Source: Methylovulum sp. (GTDB lineage: Bacteria; Pseudomonadota; Gammaproteobacteria; Methylococcales; Methylomonadaceae). From it: a stretch of DNA of 64,000 bases. The notes under the pieces are model-generated. The model searched no databases. It was not told where the DNA came from and saw only the letters and a program-made list of their open reading frames with translations. Positions 60,879 to 64,000 of the stretch are shown here, in pieces. The stretch lies in contig JAQTQZ010000015.1 in the NCBI GenBank assembly GCA_028712695.1, forward strand, positions 1-64,000. Reading direction: 5' to 3'. Position 1 is the first letter of the stretch. The number at the start of each line of letters is the position of its first letter. The position numbers and the translations under genes were made by a program.

Positions 60879-61445
60879 TTAAGCTCGTGACGAATACTTG
60901 CCGGTTTCCGTATTGACCTTAATCAGATCGCCTGTTTCCAAATATTCTGGCACCTGAACCTCTAATCCTGTCGATAGCCGCGCCGTTTTTGTCCGCGCCG
61001 AAGCCGATGAACCTTTAATCGCTGGAGGTGTTTCGACAATCTCTAACACCACGGTCGCCGGCAATTCAAGCCCTAACGGCACATCATCAATCAGTAGGGC
61101 AACAATACCCTCCAAACTTTCTGATAAATATTCGACCTGGCCTTCCAAATCCTCTGAACTCAGGGTGTATTGCGTGTAATCTTCGGCGTTCATGAAAACG
61201 TAATTTTCGCCATCTTTATAGGAATACTGTACCCGGGCACGCACCAAGTCCGTCTCTTTAAAAACGTCATCGCCTTTTAACGATTCATCAAGCTTTAATC
61301 CGGTTTTCAGGTTAGTAAACCGAACCTTATACAAAGTTGTCGCCCCACGTGAAGACGGGCTTTTTGCATCAACATGCTTAACCGCATGGGGCACACCATT
61401 AATCTCAACGACCATACCCCGTTTTAAATCACTCGCCTTTGCCAC
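60879..61445 (-). CDS. efpL: Elongation factor P-like protein EfpL (YeiP)
   Basis: 188 residues with three beta-barrel domains as in EF-P (MAKASDLKRGMVVEINGVPH, then YVFMNAEDYTQYTLSSEDLE, ending VNTETGKYSSRA). The tip of domain I reads KSPSSRGATT with Arg where EF-P has a modified Lys; this marks EfpL/YeiP, which helps stalled ribosomes without modification. It ends ten bases before rlmG, so they share an operon. Confidence 0.88.
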   Translation of the reverse strand: MAKASDLKRGMVVEINGVPHAVKHVDAKSPSSRGATTLYKVRFTNLKTGLKLDESLKGDDVFKETDLVRARVQYSYKDGENYVFMNAEDYTQYTLSSEDLEGQVEYLSESLEGIVALLIDDVPLGLELPATVVLEIVETPPAIKGSSASARTKTARLSTGLEVQVPEYLETGDLIKVNTETGKYSSRA

Positions 61446-61461
61446 GCTTTATTCCTCGCTC

Positions 61462-62061
61462 TTAATTGATTGATGTTAATTTTTTTGCCAACGCCGCTTT
61501 TTTCTGTCGTACCCGTTCTGCTTTTTCTTCCGCTTCCTGCGCTTTACGCAATTCCCGCGCCTCATAGCGACGTTTTGCCAATGCCGAACTTTCGCGTTTA
61601 CTTAAATTGTCGGCATTTTCTGGCACGGGCTGCATAACAATACAATCAACCGGACAAGGAGCCACGCACAATTCACAGCCCGTACATTCAGATGCAATCA
61701 CTGTGTGCGTAAATTTTGCCGCGCCCAAAATGGCATCGACCGGACAGGCGGCGATACACTTCACACAGCCAATACAATCCTGCTCAATAATGAATGCAAG
61801 CTGTTTAGGTTTCTGGACGCCAAACGCCGGATTCAACGGCTTAAAGGGTAGGCCTAAAAAATCCGCCAATACCGCTATGCCTTCATCACCGCCCGGCGGA
61901 CATTGGTTAATATCCGCCCTACCCTCGGCAATCGCCTCAGCATAAGGGCGACAACCTTTGTAGCTGCATTGGCCACATTGGGTCTGCGGCAGTAACAGGT
62001 TGATTTGTTCAATCACCGTACTGGCTTCAATCTGTTGTTTATTTATAAACTCTTCTTCCAT
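61462..62061 (-). CDS. rsxB: Electron transport complex subunit RsxB/RnfB
   Basis: About 199 residues from ATG 62061. A 4-Cys Fe-S domain ([20 protein letters not shown], then NQCPPGG) is followed by two ferredoxin-type clusters ([16 protein letters not shown] and [16 protein letters not shown]). RsxB passes electrons in the Rnf/Rsx complex, which keeps SoxR reduced or drives ferredoxin reduction. The usual N-terminal membrane helix is missing and no other rsx gene is in the window. The longer ORF to 62172 overlaps metG. Confidence 0.88.
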   Translation of the reverse strand: MEEEFINKQQIEASTVIEQINLLLPQTQCGQCSYKGCRPYAEAIAEGRADINQCPPGGDEGIAVLADFLGLPFKPLNPAFGVQKPKQLAFIIEQDCIGCVKCIAACPVDAILGAAKFTHTVIASECTGCELCVAPCPVDCIVMQPVPENADNLSKRESSALAKRRYEARELRKAQEAEEKAERVRQKKAALAKKLTSIN

Positions 62062-62137
62062 TTGAACCTGATGAAGTATTCCAGTAACTTGCAGCAAACA
62101 GACATTAAAATGACCGGCTGTATAGTTAAAACTTAAA

Positions 62138-64000
62138 TCACTTAACCCGCATCCCCGCCACAGCCCCTTCATCTGGGCTCAACAGCCAAATTTCCTTATC
62201 CCCGAGCCCTGCCGCCAACACCATACCTTCCGACACCCCAAAACGCATTTTCCTCGGTGCGAGATTGGCTATCACCAAAGTCAACCGCCCTTCCAAATCT
62301 TCCGGTTGATACGCCGATTTAATGCCGGAAAAAATCGTGCGGGTCTCATCACCTATGTCGACGATCAATTGCAATAATTTGTCTGAACCGTCAACGTGGT
62401 CGGCTTTGATGATTTTTGCGATGCGCAAATCCAATTTGGCGAAGTCGTCGAAACCGATAGTATTGTCTATCTGTTCAAATTGCTTGATCTTGGGGCTATC
62501 AACCGTTTTTTCCAGATTTTCCTTGGATGCTTCCACTATTGCCGCAATTTTGTCAGGATCGACACGGGTCATTAACGGCTTGAATCCGTTAATCTGATGG
62601 TTCAATAAGGGCTGCATATCGGCAATCCAAGTTTGTGGATTGATGTTCAAAAAACTTTCCGCTTCAGTCGACAACACCGGAATAACGGGTTTCAAATACG
62701 CGGCGAGCAGGCGGAACAGGTTGATGCCCATCGAACAAACATCATGTAATTCCTGCTCCTTGCCCTCTTCCTTGGCAAGCAACCACGGCTTTTTCTCGTC
62801 AATATATTGGTTGGCCTTATCGGCAAGCGCCATAATTTCACGCATCGCCTTGCCGAATTCACGCGTTTCGTAATAGTCGGCGATGCTAGGGTTGGCGGTG
62901 ATAAAAGCCTCAAAAAGTGCGGGTTCTGCACAGGTTGGCGACAACAGTCCGGCAAACCGTTTTGCAATAAACCCACTGCAACGGCTGGCAATATTGACCA
63001 CTTTGCCAACCAGATCCGCGTTGACTCGCTGGCTGAAATCGTCAAAATTAAGATCAATATCATCAACGCCAGCACTCAGTTTGGCGGCAAAATAATAACG
63101 CAGGTACTCAGGGTTCAGATGCTCAAGATAAGTCCGTGCCGTAATGAAGGTGCCGCGTGATTTGGACATTTTTTCGCCGTTGACGGTTAAAAAACCGTGG
63201 GCAAAAATTGCCGTCGGCGTGCGTAAATGGGCACCATATAACATGGCAGGCCAAAATAAGGCATGGAAATAGATAATGTCTTTGCCGATAAAATGATACA
63301 ACTCGGCAGCGCTATTTTTCCCCCAAAATTCATTAAAATCCAAACCTTGCTTATCGCATAGATTTTTAAAGCTCGCCATGTAGCCTATCGGCGCATCCAG
63401 CCAGACATAAAAATATTTGCCCGGCGCATCGGGGATTTCAAAACCAAAATACGGCGCATCACGGGAAATATCCCATTGCTGCAAACCGCCGCCCAGCCAT
63501 TCGGCGAGCTTATTGCTGACTTCGGTCTGCAAATGCCCCGCGCTAGTCCACTCGGTGAGCATGTCTGTAAAATCAGCCAGATTAAAAAAGTAATGGACCG
63601 AGTCTTTTTCGATGGGTTTTTCGCCGGAAATCACCGACACGGCATTTTTAAGTTCAGTGGGGGAATACGTCGCGCCGCAGGCTTCGCAGCTATCGCCATA
63701 TTGCTCTTTAGCGCCGCATTTGGGGCAATCGCCTTTGATAAAACGGTCAGGCAAAAACATTTCTTTAACCGGATCGTAAGCCTGGGTAATGGTGCGTGAG
63801 CTGATATGTCCGGCATCGCGCAAGCGGGTGTAAATCAGGCTAGCCAGCACCTTGTTTTCTTCAGAGTGGGTGCTGTGGTAATTGTCAAAGGCAACGCCAA
63901 ATTCAGTAAAATCGGCAAAATGTTGTTCCCAAACTTTGGCTATCAACGTTTCAGGGCTGATACCTTCTTTATCCGCCCTGAGCATAATGGGTGTGCCATG
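62138..64000 (-). CDS. metG: Methionyl-tRNA synthetase, 5' end outside window
   Basis: The frame is open to the right edge (reading [17 protein letters not shown]), so the HIGH-motif part is missing. Seen are the zinc knuckle [18 protein letters not shown], the KMSKS loop [11 protein letters not shown], the anticodon-binding helical domain, and a C-terminal tRNA-binding EMAP-like domain ([20 protein letters not shown], then [20 protein letters not shown]). It charges tRNA-Met. The stop is 76 bases from the rsxB start. Confidence 0.96.
   Translation of the reverse strand, partial: HGTPIMLRADKEGISPETLIAKVWEQHFADFTEFGVAFDNYHSTHSEENKVLASLIYTRLRDAGHISSRTITQAYDPVKEMFLPDRFIKGDCPKCGAKEQYGDSCEACGATYSPTELKNAVSVISGEKPIEKDSVHYFFNLADFTDMLTEWTSAGHLQTEVSNKLAEWLGGGLQQWDISRDAPYFGFEIPDAPGKYFYVWLDAPIGYMASFKNLCDKQGLDFNEFWGKNSAAELYHFIGKDIIYFHALFWPAMLYGAHLRTPTAIFAHGFLTVNGEKMSKSRGTFITARTYLEHLNPEYLRYYFAAKLSAGVDDIDLNFDDFSQRVNADLVGKVVNIASRCSGFIAKRFAGLLSPTCAEPALFEAFITANPSIADYYETREFGKAMREIMALADKANQYIDEKKPWLLAKEEGKEQELHDVCSMGINLFRLLAAYLKPVIPVLSTEAESFLNINPQTWIADMQPLLNHQINGFKPLMTRVDPDKIAAIVEASKENLEKTVDSPKIKQFEQIDNTIGFDDFAKLDLRIAKIIKADHVDGSDKLLQLIVDIGDETRTIFSGIKSAYQPEDLEGRLTLVIANLAPRKMRFGVSEGMVLAAGLGDKEIWLLSPDEGAVAGMRVK

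Overview
The window is chromosomal DNA from a gammaproteobacterium. Its housekeeping genes are gammaproteobacterial in type (fabI, polA, metG, an EfpL/YeiP-type factor, rlmG, rsxB, an Mla-type lipid transporter). The overall look suggests Methylococcales, but no methane- or methanol-oxidation gene lies here to prove that, so the order is an inference.

Layout. (1) 1-2.6 kb: the 3' end of an RHS polymorphic toxin gene with its immunity gene, followed by a graveyard of displaced cassettes (an orphan Imm40-like immunity gene, a second truncated immunity-like ORF, a transposase remnant and a duplicated segment of about 115 bp). (2) 3.2-11.2 kb: a sulfate-uptake locus: a DUF2292 small protein, an alginate-export-type outer-membrane porin, a sulfate-binding protein broken by a run of 12 A, cysT, cysW, cysA, a degenerate EAL-like protein and a CysB-type regulator. 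(3) 11.2-14.5 kb: a CobW-family metal GTPase, a 59-residue membrane protein and a di-haem cytochrome c peroxidase whose promoter overlaps a Fur-box-like palindrome. (4) 14.8-15.3 kb: an IS5-type transposase remnant joined to an integrase remnant. (5) 15.35-33.1 kb: two integrative elements in tandem in one tRNA-Thr gene, delimited by three copies of a 51-bp att core, each copy with its own terminator hairpin. Element 1 (about 7.0 kb) carries a P4-type integrase, a DUF433/DUF5615 toxin-antitoxin pair, an uncharacterised 413-residue protein, AlpA- and Rha-type regulators, a five-copy iteron array with a 24-bp period and a WGG/GRKA-motif protein. Element 2 (about 10.7 kb) carries an integrase, AlpA, a primase-polymerase/RepA-type helicase, a terminase-small-subunit-like protein and, near its right end, a helix-turn-helix protein fused to a dynamin-like GTPase. 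The int-alpA-prirep-terS set without capsid genes is that of a phage satellite (PICI/P4-like). (6) 33.2-43.6 kb: fabI, a lipid-anchored peptide-type binding protein, a GDT1/TMEM165-family exporter, an MCE (Mla-type) lipid transport operon and polA. (7) 43.8-57.0 kb: an island for predicted peptide synthesis and proteolysis: ATP-grasp and alpha-E proteins (one separate pair, one fusion), three transglutaminase-like proteins, a ParA/MinD-like ATPase and the Anbu proteasome-like protease. (8) 57.2-64.0 kb: an alpha/beta hydrolase, an N-carbamoylputrescine amidase, an ASCH protein, a cold-shock protein, RlmG, EfpL, RsxB and a 5'-truncated metG.

How the parts work together. The sulfate locus looks like one regulon from outer-membrane entry to inner-membrane import, with a CysB-type regulator at its far end. 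The two tandem elements look like satellites using one tRNA gene as a landing site, with replication, regulation and probable anti-phage cargo. The HTH-GTPase gene has its own promoter (TTGACT-N17-TACTAT) overlapped by a perfect 16-bp palindrome, which suggests a self-controlled sensor-effector and is the best candidate here for an undescribed defence system. The Anbu island follows the established association of ATP-grasp, alpha-E, transglutaminase and NTN-hydrolase genes, with an added ParA-like ATPase and a duplicated synthetase module.
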